Shown here: piece after piece, positions 1-6,782 of the stretch
Layout of the letters: each line of letters begins with the position of its first letter
Position numbering within the stretch: the stretch's first letter is position 1
DNA from: an uncultured Nostocoides sp.
Lineage (GTDB): Bacteria > Actinomycetota > Actinomycetes > Actinomycetales > Dermatophilaceae
DNA length: 6,782 bases
Direction: 5' to 3'
Assembly (NCBI GenBank): GCA_936931335.1
Contig: CAKZIH010000213.1
Span: 1-6,782, forward strand
Notes under the pieces: model-generated
What the model was told of the DNA's origin: nothing
Seen by the model: the letters and a program-made list of their open reading frames with translations, nothing else
Database searches by the model: none
Translations under genes and position numbers: made by a program

Positions 1-1
1 T

Positions 2-2162
2 CTGCCACACCGAGATCTCGAGGTCGGCGGCGAATATCAGTGGCGTCGCGAGGGGGAGCCGCACCTCTTCGACCCGCAGACCGTCTTCACCCTCCAGCAC
101 GCCACCCGTCAGCGGCGCTACGACGTCTTCCGGCAGTACACCCGGCGGGTCGATGAGCAGAGCGAGCGGTTGATGACCCTGCGCGGGCTCTTCGCCTTCC
201 GCGACGGCGTTCGCCCAGCGGTTCCCTTGGCGGAGGTCGAGCCGGTCAGCGCGATCGTGCGCCGGTTCAACACCGGGGCGATGAGCTACGGCTCGATCAG
301 CCAGGAGGCGCACGAGACCCTGGCGATCGCGATGAACCGGCTCGGCGGCCGCTCCAACACCGGCGAAGGCGGCGAGGACCTGGAGCGACTGCTCGATCCC
401 ACCCGGCGCAGTGCGGTCAAGCAGGTCGCCTCCGGCCGATTCGGGGTGACCTCGGCCTATCTCGCGCACGCCGACGACATCCAGATCAAGATGGCCCAGG
501 GTGCCAAGCCTGGCGAGGGCGGCCAGTTGCCCGCCCACAAGGTCTACCCGTGGGTGGCGCACACCCGGCATTCCACTCCCGGCGTCGGGTTGATCTCTCC
601 GCCGCCGCACCACGACATCTATTCGATCGAGGACCTGGCCCAGCTCATCCACGACCTGAAGAACGCCAACCCGGCTGCCCGCATCCACGTCAAGCTGGTC
701 GCCGAGAGCGGGGTCGGGACCATCGCCGCCGGGGTTTCCAAGGCGCATGCGGATGTGGTGCTGGTCTCCGGTCACGACGGCGGCACCGGGGCTTCCCCGC
801 TCACCTCCCTCAAGCACGCCGGCGGTCCCTGGGAGCTGGGGCTCGCGGAGACCCAGCAGACGCTGATCCTCAACGGCCTGCGCGACCGGATCGTGGTCCA
901 GGTCGATGGGCAGCTCAAGACCGGTCGCGATGTGGTGATCGCCGCGCTGCTCGGCGCGGAGGAGTTCGGCTTCGCCACCGCTCCGCTCGTGGTCAGTGGT
1001 TGCGTCATGATGCGGGTCTGCCACCTGGACACCTGCCCCGTCGGGGTAGCCACCCAGAACCCCGAGTTGCGCGAGCGCTTCAGTGGCCGGCCTGAGTTCG
1101 TGGAGACCTTCTTCGAATATCTCGCCGAGGAGGTCCGGGAACTGTTGGCGGCCTTGGGATTCCGCTCCATCGAGGAAGCGGTCGGCCACAGCGATGCCTT
1201 GGACATCTCCGCCGCGATCACCCATTGGAAGGCGGGCGGCCTGGACTTGGCGCCGATCCTCGCCGAAGCCGTGCCCGCCGAGGGCACCCGGCATCACAGC
1301 GTCGGCCAAGAGCACGGACTAGACGCTGCCCTCGACCACGAATTGATCGCCCTGGCCGCGCCCGCGCTCGCGGACGCGTCGGCCGTACGCGCCACCGTGC
1401 CCATCCGCAACGTCAACCGCACGGTGGGCACCATGCTCGGGTATGAGGTGACCCGCCGCCGGGTCGGCGGGCTACCGGCCGGCACCATCGAGCTGACGCT
1501 GACCGGCTCCGCCGGTCAATCGCTCGGGGCCTTCCTACCCGCCGGGATCACTCTGCGCGTGGTTGGCGACGCCAACGACTATGTCGGCAAGGGTCTATCC
1601 GGCGGCCGGATCATTGTCGCCCCGGACCCCGGCTCGCCCTTCGTCGCGGCTGAGAATGTGGTCGCCGGCAATGTCATCGGGTATGGCGCGACCGGCGGCG
1701 AGATCTTCCTGCGCGGCCTGGCCGGGGAGCGGTTCTGCGTGCGCAACTCCGGCGCCACCGCGGTGGTCGAGGGTATCGGCGACCATGGCTGCGAGTACAT
1801 GACTGGCGGTATCGCGGTGATCCTCGGGCCGGTCGGGCGCAATTTTGCCGCCGGTATGAGCGGGGGGCTGGCCTACGTTCTGGACCTCAACCCCCGGCGG
1901 GTCAACCGGGAACTGGTCGACCTGCTCCCGCTGCGCGCACAGGACGAGGAAGCGCTGCGCAGCCTGCTGGCCGAGCACCTGGCCGAGACCGGCTCCAGTG
2001 TCGCCGCAGGCCTGCTTGCCGACTGGGACGTGGCGCGGGAGCGCTTCGCCCTGGTGCTGCCGCGCGATTACGCCCGGGTGCTGCAGGTGCGCGCCGACGC
2101 CGAGGACGAAGGCATCGATCTCGACAGCGAGGTCGTCTGGGAACGGATCATGGAGGCGGCAC

Positions 2163-2170
<8 letters not shown>
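2..2170 (+). CDS. gltB: Glutamate synthase (NADPH) large subunit, C-terminal half (5' end outside window)
   Basis: This is the alpha subunit of GOGAT. With GltD it converts glutamine, 2-oxoglutarate and NADPH into two glutamates in the cytoplasm. The frame is open from the window edge, and 722 residues are visible out of about 1500 normal for the family. The N-terminal glutaminase domain is therefore missing only because of the window boundary. The ATGs at 170 and 173 are internal, because family-typical sequence (GGEYQWRREGEPHLF) lies upstream in the same frame. The FMN/synthase domain runs to roughly 1290 and shows NTGEGGED, PGEGGQLPAHKV and GHDGGTGASP. Three cysteines with the 3Fe-4S spacing (C-x5-C-x4-C) lie at 1001-1003, 1019-1021 and 1034-1036. 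From about 1380 follows the glycine-rich GXGXG beta-helix domain, with GKGLSGGRI and DHGCEYMTGG. No key residue looks lost in the visible part. The gene ends overlapping the start of gltD. Confidence 0.97.
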
Positions 2171-3620
<1,450 letters not shown>

Positions 3621-3628
3621 TGTTGTCG

Positions 3629-3660
3629 TTCCCGCCGGCCCGCACCGGACCACGCGGGAA
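3629..3660. repeat. Perfect 7-bp inverted repeat in the gltD-pyk gap
   Basis: TTCCCGC (3629-3635) is mirrored by GCGGGAA (3654-3660) across 18 nt. A second pairing, CCGG 3635-3638 with CCGG 3645-3648, could form inside, although it competes for C3635. No T-run follows, so it does not look like a standard intrinsic terminator. It may be a U-less hairpin ending the gltBD transcript. Alternatively it may be an operator, since its right arm falls about where the -35 of the proposed pyk promoter would sit. Only the symmetry is observed; either role is inference. Confidence 0.5.
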
Positions 3661-3673
3661 GTGGGCGCCCCGA

Positions 3674-3679
3674 TAGGGT
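3674..3679 (+). promoter_or_regulatory. Candidate -10 element for pyk, placed for a leaderless mRNA
   Basis: TAGGGT fits the actinobacterial TANNNT -10 pattern and is separated from the pyk ATG (3687) by exactly seven nt. Transcription would then start at or next to the A of the ATG. This fits the lack of a usable Shine-Dalgarno sequence: the preceding bases are only TTGAGAGC. No clear TTGAC-like -35 is seen about 17 nt upstream, where the inverted repeat lies. Confidence 0.5.
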
Positions 3680-3686
3680 TGAGAGC

Positions 3687-5132
3687 ATGCGCCGCGCCAA
3701 GATCGTCTGCACTCTCGGCCCTGCCACTTCTAGCCCGGAACGCCTGGCGGAACTCGTCGCCGCCGGTATGGACGTTGCCCGCCTCAACCTCTCGCACGGC
3801 TCCCAGGAGGACCACGCCGAGGTCTATATGAATGTGCGGCGGGCCTCCGACGCCAGCGGGCACGCGGTCGGCATTCTTGCCGACCTGCAAGGCCCCAAGA
3901 TCCGCACCACGCGCTTCAGCGGCGGCCCCGTGGACCTGCTGCCCGGGGACACCTTCACCATCACCTCCCGCGAGGTCGATGGCACCCAAGAGATCGTGGG
4001 GACGACATACAAGGGCCTGCCCGGTGACGTGGATGTCGGCGACACCTTGCTCATCGACGACGGCAAGGTCGAGTTGGTGGCCATCGAGGTCACCGACACC
4101 GATGTGGTGTGCTCCGTGGTCCAGGGCGGCACCGTCTCCAACAACAAGGGGATCAACCTGCCCGGTGTCGCGGTGAGCGTGCCCGCCCTGTCCGAGAAGG
4201 ACGAGGCCGATCTGCGCTGGGCCCTGCACCTGCGCGTGGACTTCATAGCCCTGTCATTCGTGCGCAGCGCCGAGGACATCCGGCGGGTGCACGAGATCAT
4301 GGACGAGGAGGGCCGCGGCCGGCTGCCGGTGATCGCCAAGATCGAGAAGCCGCAGGCCGTGGAGAACCTCGAGGAGATCGTCGACGCCTTCGACGGGATC
4401 ATGGTGGCCCGCGGCGACCTGGGGGTGGAATTGCCGCTGGAGCAGGTCCCCCTGGTGCAGAAGCGTGCCGTGGAGATCGCCCGCCGCAACGCCAAGCCGG
4501 TCATCGTGGCCACCCAGGTGCTCGAGTCGATGGTGGAGAACCCGCGGCCCACCCGGGCCGAGGCCTCGGATGCGGCGAATGCGGTGCTCGACGGCGCCGA
4601 CGCGCTGATGCTCTCCGGGGAGACCAGCACCGGCGCCCACCCGATCGCCGCCGTGCGCACCATGGCCAAGATCATCGAGAACACCGAGGAGCACGGTTTC
4701 GACCGGATCGCCCCGATGGGCACCCCGCCGCAGACCGTCAGCGGAGCGATCACCCGGGCGGCGGCGGAGATCGCCGTCCTGGTCGGTGCCCGCTACCTGG
4801 TCACCTTCACCTTTTCCGGTGCCTCGGCTCGGGCGATGGCCCGGCTGCGCCCGCACAAGCCGATGCTCGCCTTCACGCCCAATCAGGCCACCCGCTCCCA
4901 GTTGGCCTTGGTATGGGGTGTGGAGACCTTCCTGGTCGACATGGTGCACCACACCGACGAGATGGCCTTTCAGGTGGACACCGCGCTGATTAGCGAAGGC
5001 CGCTGCCCGGAGGGGGAGCGGGTGGTCATCGCCGCGGGTTCCCCACCCGGGGTCAGCGGCACCACCAACGCCCTGCGGGTGCACCTCCTGGGTGATGCCA
5101 TCAACCACCGCGGGGCGTTCTCGGGCACCTGA
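3687..5132 (+). CDS. pyk: Pyruvate kinase
   Basis: It catalyses PEP + ADP to pyruvate + ATP, the last step of glycolysis, in the cytoplasm, normally as a tetramer. The 481-residue length is normal, and the N-terminus MRRAKIVCTLGPAT matches the family, which fixes the ATG. The A domain shows the substrate/cation stretch R32-x-N34-x-S36-H37 and D66 in ADLQGPKIR. The lidding B domain spans about 74-165. The catalytic region AKIEKP holds K218 and E220, and ARGDLG holds the metal ligand D244. ATQVLESM contains T276, and the signature PRPTRAEASDAANAVLDG follows. The C-terminal regulatory domain runs from about 345, with a phosphate-loop-like TFTFSGASAR at 373-382. There is no extra PEP-utiliser domain. 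Lysine at position 71 is the residue associated with K+-independent enzymes. The 66-nt gap, inverted repeat and own -10 suggest transcription separate from gltBD. Confidence 0.97.
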   Translation: MRRAKIVCTLGPATSSPERLAELVAAGMDVARLNLSHGSQEDHAEVYMNVRRASDASGHAVGILADLQGPKIRTTRFSGGPVDLLPGDTFTITSREVDGTQEIVGTTYKGLPGDVDVGDTLLIDDGKVELVAIEVTDTDVVCSVVQGGTVSNNKGINLPGVAVSVPALSEKDEADLRWALHLRVDFIALSFVRSAEDIRRVHEIMDEEGRGRLPVIAKIEKPQAVENLEEIVDAFDGIMVARGDLGVELPLEQVPLVQKRAVEIARRNAKPVIVATQVLESMVENPRPTRAEASDAANAVLDGADALMLSGETSTGAHPIAAVRTMAKIIENTEEHGFDRIAPMGTPPQTVSGAITRAAAEIAVLVGARYLVTFTFSGASARAMARLRPHKPMLAFTPNQATRSQLALVWGVETFLVDMVHHTDEMAFQVDTALISEGRCPEGERVVIAAGSPPGVSGTTNALRVHLLGDAINHRGAFSGT

Positions 5133-5241
5133 GCGCCGCTGTCCGCCACGCAGGACGGGCCGGTCGGCGGCCGCCGCGGCCCCGCCCAGACAGGCTGCCC
5201 GCTGGGTGGGTGCACCCCGAGGGGCGGCATACCGGCGCCTG
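5133..5241. other. GC-rich gap with short palindromes, possible pyk terminator zone
   Basis: This stretch holds no credible gene. It contains possible stems: GGGCC 5157-5161 with GGCCC 5178-5182, the 10-bp palindrome GGCGGCCGCC at 5166-5175, and the perfect 10-bp palindrome GGGTGCACCC at 5208-5217. None is followed by a T-run. One of the hairpins may end the pyk transcript in a U-independent or Rho-dependent way. At this base composition such palindromes also arise easily by chance. Confidence 0.3.
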
Positions 5242-5246
5242 TATGC
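5227..5246. repeat. Inverted repeat overlapping the tRNA-Leu -10
   Basis: GCATAC (5227-5232) is mirrored perfectly by GTATGC (5241-5246) across the 8-nt spacer CGGCGCCT. The spacer itself contains the palindrome GGCGCC. The right arm covers most of the proposed -10 hexamer of the tRNA-Leu promoter. This arrangement would suit an operator, but nothing beyond the symmetry and position supports that. Confidence 0.4.
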
Positions 5247-5247
5247 T
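5242..5247 (+). promoter_or_regulatory. Probable -10 element for tRNA-Leu
   Basis: TATGCT fits the TANNNT pattern and would start transcription near 5254-5255, leaving a short 5' leader before the mature tRNA end at 5260. A recognisable -35 is not seen at the usual spacing, where the bases are G-rich. The same promoter could also serve the response regulator downstream, because I see no good -10 between the tRNA and that gene. Confidence 0.55.
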
Positions 5248-5259
5248 GGGGCGCACCTC

Positions 5260-5340
5260 GCCGGGGTGGTGGAATGGCAGACACGGAGCACTCAAAATGC
5301 TTTGCCGCAAGGCGTGCGGGTTCAAATCCCGCTCCCGGCA
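5260..5340 (+). tRNA. tRNA-Leu, anticodon CAA
   Basis: The full cloverleaf can be folded by hand. The acceptor GCCGGGG (5260-5266) pairs with TCCCGGC (5333-5339) with one G-U, and the discriminator is A5340. The D stem is GTG 5269-5271 with CAC 5282-5284. The anticodon stem is GAGCA 5286-5290 with TGCTT 5298-5302, the loop is CTCAAAA, and anticodon CAA lies at 5293-5295. The long variable arm is a hairpin (GCC/GGC around GCAA, 5303-5315), as expected for a class II tRNA-Leu. The T arm is GCGGG/CCCGC around TTCAAAT. It reads UUG codons, which do occur in the neighbouring genes. The 3' CCA is not encoded and would be added after processing. Confidence 0.96.
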
Positions 5341-5357
5341 CGTTAGGTGAGCACGAC

Positions 5358-5392
5358 GGCCCGTCTTGGGCCATACACGGGTGAGGAGGCCC
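5358..5392 (+). promoter_or_regulatory. Alternative leader pairings before the response regulator
   Basis: GGCCC (5358-5362) and GGGCC (5368-5372) form a perfect 5-bp hairpin with loop GTCTT. The same GGGCC can instead pair with GGCCC at 5388-5392, which takes up the last two G's of the Shine-Dalgarno sequence. The two structures exclude each other. That is the layout of a simple translational switch, but the stems are short and regulation is speculative. Confidence 0.3.
5383..5389 (+). promoter_or_regulatory. Shine-Dalgarno that decides the response regulator start
   Basis: GAGGAGG lies five nt before the GTG at 5395. The in-frame GTG at 5347 sits only seven nt after the tRNA end and has no such site, so 5395 is preferred. 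The protein then begins with a short tail and the receiver domain, as in PdtaR. Confidence 0.8.
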
Positions 5393-5394
5393 AC

Positions 5395-6036
5395 GTGACC
5401 GATTCACCCCAGGGGAGCGATCAGCCCCAGGCGGCTGGGTCACCCCAGAGCCGAAGCGCCAATGGCGCCCGGATCGTCGTCGCCGAGGACGAGGCCCTCA
5501 TCCGGCTCGACCTGGTCGAGATGTTGCAAGAGGTCGGCTACGACGTCGTCGGCCAGGCCAGCAATGGCGAAGAGGCCGTCGAGGCCGCCGTGGAGCAGCG
5601 CCCCGATGTGGTGATCATGGACGTGAAGATGCCGGTCATGGATGGGCTCTCCGCGGCCGAAGAGATCGGCGCCAAGCGCCTGTGCCCGGTGATCATGCTC
5701 ACCGCCTTCTCCCAGACCGAGCTCGTCGAGCGGGCCCGCGACGCCGGCGTGATGGCCTATATCGTCAAGCCGTTCACCGCCGCCGACCTGGCCCCGGCCA
5801 TCAATATCGCGCTCTCGCGCTGGTCGGAACTCAAGGAACTGGAAAAGGACGTCGCGGACCTCAGCGAGGCGCTGGAGACCCGCAAGGCGGTCGAGCGCGC
5901 CAAGGGCGTGCTGATGAAGAAGCTCAAGCTCTCCGAGGCTGACGCGTTCCGGTGGATCCAGAAGACCGCGATGGACCGCCGGTTGGGGATGCGCGAGGTC
6001 GCGGAGGCGGTCATCTCCGGAATCGACAAGGCCTGA
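5395..6036 (+). CDS. pdtaR: PdtaR-like response regulator with ANTAR RNA-binding domain
   Basis: This is a cytoplasmic two-component regulator. Phosphorylation of the receiver is expected to activate an ANTAR domain, which in characterised proteins binds paired RNA hairpins and prevents transcription termination. From GTG 5395 it has 213 residues. Residues 1-24 are a low-complexity S/P/Q tail with a hexapeptide repeat. The receiver spans about 25-142, with the acidic pair E31/D32, phosphoacceptor D76 (VVIMDVKMP), T103 and K125. A helical linker, about 143-160, leads to the ANTAR domain at about 160-208 (LETRKAVERAKGVLM, then AFRWIQKTAMDRR). Order and sequence closely follow Mycobacterium PdtaR. 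The gene lies 54 nt after tRNA-Leu and has no obvious promoter of its own, so it may be co-transcribed with the tRNA. No sensor kinase (PdtaS) is visible, so the partner must be encoded elsewhere. Confidence 0.93.
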   Translation: MTDSPQGSDQPQAAGSPQSRSANGARIVVAEDEALIRLDLVEMLQEVGYDVVGQASNGEEAVEAAVEQRPDVVIMDVKMPVMDGLSAAEEIGAKRLCPVIMLTAFSQTELVERARDAGVMAYIVKPFTAADLAPAINIALSRWSELKELEKDVADLSEALETRKAVERAKGVLMKKLKLSEADAFRWIQKTAMDRRLGMREVAEAVISGIDKA

Positions 6037-6081
6037 GCCGAGCACCGCTCGAGCGTTATCCACGACCTGGGCGACCCCCTT

Positions 6082-6109
6082 TTGCCGGATGCCATCACGG
6101 GCATAGAGT
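6082..6109 (+). promoter_or_regulatory. Candidate promoter for the GNAT gene
   Basis: TTGCCG (6082-6087) and TAGAGT (6104-6109) are separated by 16 nt and resemble a primary-sigma promoter of the TTGAC / TANNNT type. The start would be near 6116, giving a 5'UTR of about 75 nt. It lies in the gap after the response regulator, so the acetyltransferase may have its own transcript. This is judged by eye only. Confidence 0.45.
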
Positions 6110-6133
6110 GCCGACTATCCGATTCGGCGTGGG

Positions 6134-6162
6134 GCGGGCGCTGAGGTTGGACGACCGCCCGC
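6134..6162 (+). repeat. 7-bp stem-loop in the GNAT 5'UTR
   Basis: GCGGGCG (6134-6140) pairs perfectly with CGCCCGC (6156-6162) around a 15-nt loop. No T-run follows. It could be the end of the response regulator transcript or a structured leader of the acetyltransferase mRNA. G/C-only arms make a chance origin possible. Confidence 0.35.
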
Positions 6163-6190
6163 ACGTCCGTGTCGTAGAGAGGCTTGACTC

Positions 6191-6748
6191 GTGGTCCGCC
6201 CGCATATCGCCGTATGGCGTGCAGCCCCCTCGGATTCCTCGACCGTCGCCGACCTGTGGATCGCGTCCGCGATGGCCGGCGGAATGAACCCCGACCTGGC
6301 CGCCCGCGCGGCCGCCGGTACCCGGGTAGCCGAAGCGCTGGAGCGGCCCGGGGTGCAGGTGCTGGTGGCGGATCTAGAAGGCAAGCCCGCCGGGATCGCC
6401 GTCGTGGGGACCCGGTTCGATGGCCTGCTCGATGCGCCGAACCTCGCGGTCGACGAACTCTTCGTGATGCCCGCGGCGCGCCGTCATGGCGTCGGCCGGC
6501 AATTGATGGCCGCGGTTGCCCGGCTGGCCGAGAGCGAGGGCTACGCCCTGGTCTTCGCGCATGTGCCGAGCGCGGATAAGGCGAGCAACCGCCTGCTGGC
6601 CCGGCTCGGGTTCGGGATCAGCGTGACCCGCCGGGTGGTGCCCACGGCTGTGCTGCGCCGCAAGCTCACCGTGGGGGACGAGCCGCAGCTGCTGGAGACC
6701 GTCACCGGCCGCGGCTACCGGTTGCGTGAGCCGGCCGGGGTGGGCTGA
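6191..6748 (+). CDS. GNAT-family N-acetyltransferase, substrate unknown
   Basis: The product is a 185-residue protein of the GNAT fold, which moves an acetyl group from acetyl-CoA to an amine. The acetyl-CoA pyrophosphate loop is visible as R97-R-H-G100-V-G102 after the strand VDELFVMP. This is motif A (R/Q-x-x-G-x-G/A). The motif B region follows at about 120-141 (VFAHVPSADKASNRLLARLGF) with N133 and the usual LGF. The first 60 residues, which in this family hold the acceptor-binding part, match nothing I recognise, so the substrate cannot be named. The GTG start has GAGAGG at 6177-6182, eight nt upstream. It stands 154 nt after the response regulator, probably with its own promoter. No signal peptide or membrane segment is seen. 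Confidence 0.85.
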   Translation: MVRPHIAVWRAAPSDSSTVADLWIASAMAGGMNPDLAARAAAGTRVAEALERPGVQVLVADLEGKPAGIAVVGTRFDGLLDAPNLAVDELFVMPAARRHGVGRQLMAAVARLAESEGYALVFAHVPSADKASNRLLARLGFGISVTRRVVPTAVLRRKLTVGDEPQLLETVTGRGYRLREPAGVG

Positions 6749-6749
6749 C

Positions 6750-6782
6750 GTGCTCCGACCCCGTACGCCCCCGGCCGACGGC
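6750..6782 (+). CDS. Possible 5' end of a further gene (runs off the window)
   Basis: A GTG one nt after the acetyltransferase stop opens a frame of 11 codons (MLRPRTPPADG) that stays open to the window edge. The G-rich GGCCGGGGTGGG just upstream is only a weak ribosome-binding candidate. Close spacing on the same strand suggests a coupled gene, but 11 residues cannot be identified and the true start may lie further on. Confidence 0.25.
   Translation, partial: MLRPRTPPADG

Noticed and set aside
550..1095. Long open frame inside gltB on the + strand, and long antisense frames such as 3261-4229 and 4254-5291
   Set aside because: They lie fully across recognised conserved genes, have composition typical of out-of-frame high-GC DNA, and show no family motifs.
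1998..2162. Upstream extension of the gltD frame to an ATG at 1998
   Set aside because: The extra 55 residues lie within the gltB coding end and have no GltD similarity. The ATG at 2163 has GGAGG at proper spacing and gives normal length.
3621..3686. Classical intrinsic terminator after gltD
   Set aside because: There is a hairpin but no run of T's after it, so a standard intrinsic terminator is not supported.
5347..5394. Earlier GTG start for the response regulator
   Set aside because: It would have its ribosome-binding site inside the tRNA 3' end. The GTG at 5395 follows a strong GAGGAGG and fits PdtaR length.
6070..6087. T-run (CCCCCTTTTG) after the response regulator as a terminator
   Set aside because: Only four T's occur and no stable stem directly precedes them. 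The nearest pairing, GAGC/GCTC at 6040-6050, is too short and too far away.

Overview
The window reads as ordinary core chromosome from a high-GC actinobacterium. The evidence is strong G/C bias at third codon positions, TANNNT-type -10 elements, GTG starts, closest recalled resemblance to actinobacterial proteins, and an ANTAR response regulator of the PdtaR type near pyruvate kinase. As I recall, pykA and pdtaR also lie fairly near each other in Mycobacterium. I cannot assign a genus from sequence alone. All recognised genes lie on the + strand. I see no insertion sequence, integrase, phage gene or CRISPR array.

Layout. Positions 2-2170 hold the C-terminal half of gltB, the large subunit of glutamate synthase; its 5' part lies outside the window. 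gltD, the small subunit (2163-3620), overlaps the gltB stop by 8 nt, so the two are translationally coupled. A 66-nt gap with a perfect 7-bp inverted repeat and a well-placed -10 element leads to pyk (3687-5132), whose start codon looks leaderless. A GC-rich gap of 127 nt carries several short palindromes and the probable promoter of tRNA-Leu(CAA) (5260-5340). Only 54 nt after the tRNA comes a PdtaR-like response regulator with a receiver domain and an RNA-binding ANTAR domain (5395-6036). A 154-nt gap with a candidate promoter and a 5'UTR hairpin precedes a GNAT acetyltransferase (6191-6748). A further reading frame may open at 6750 and leave the window.

How the genes relate. GltB and GltD form NADPH-dependent GOGAT, which makes glutamate from glutamine and 2-oxoglutarate. 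Pyruvate kinase makes pyruvate and ATP from PEP. The two lie side by side at the nitrogen/carbon junction of central metabolism, but they appear to be separate transcription units. The regulator acts on RNA (transcription antitermination) rather than DNA in characterised ANTAR proteins. Its sensor kinase is not in the window, so its targets cannot be read from here.

I did not find a convincing undescribed system. The observations most worth checking are small. They are the leaderless pyk promoter with an inverted repeat over its -35 zone, a palindrome built into the tRNA-Leu -10, the tRNA/regulator dicistron with mutually exclusive leader pairings that could hide the regulator's Shine-Dalgarno sequence, an 18-bp repeat in the regulator's N-terminal tail, and a mixed K+-dependence signature in pyruvate kinase.
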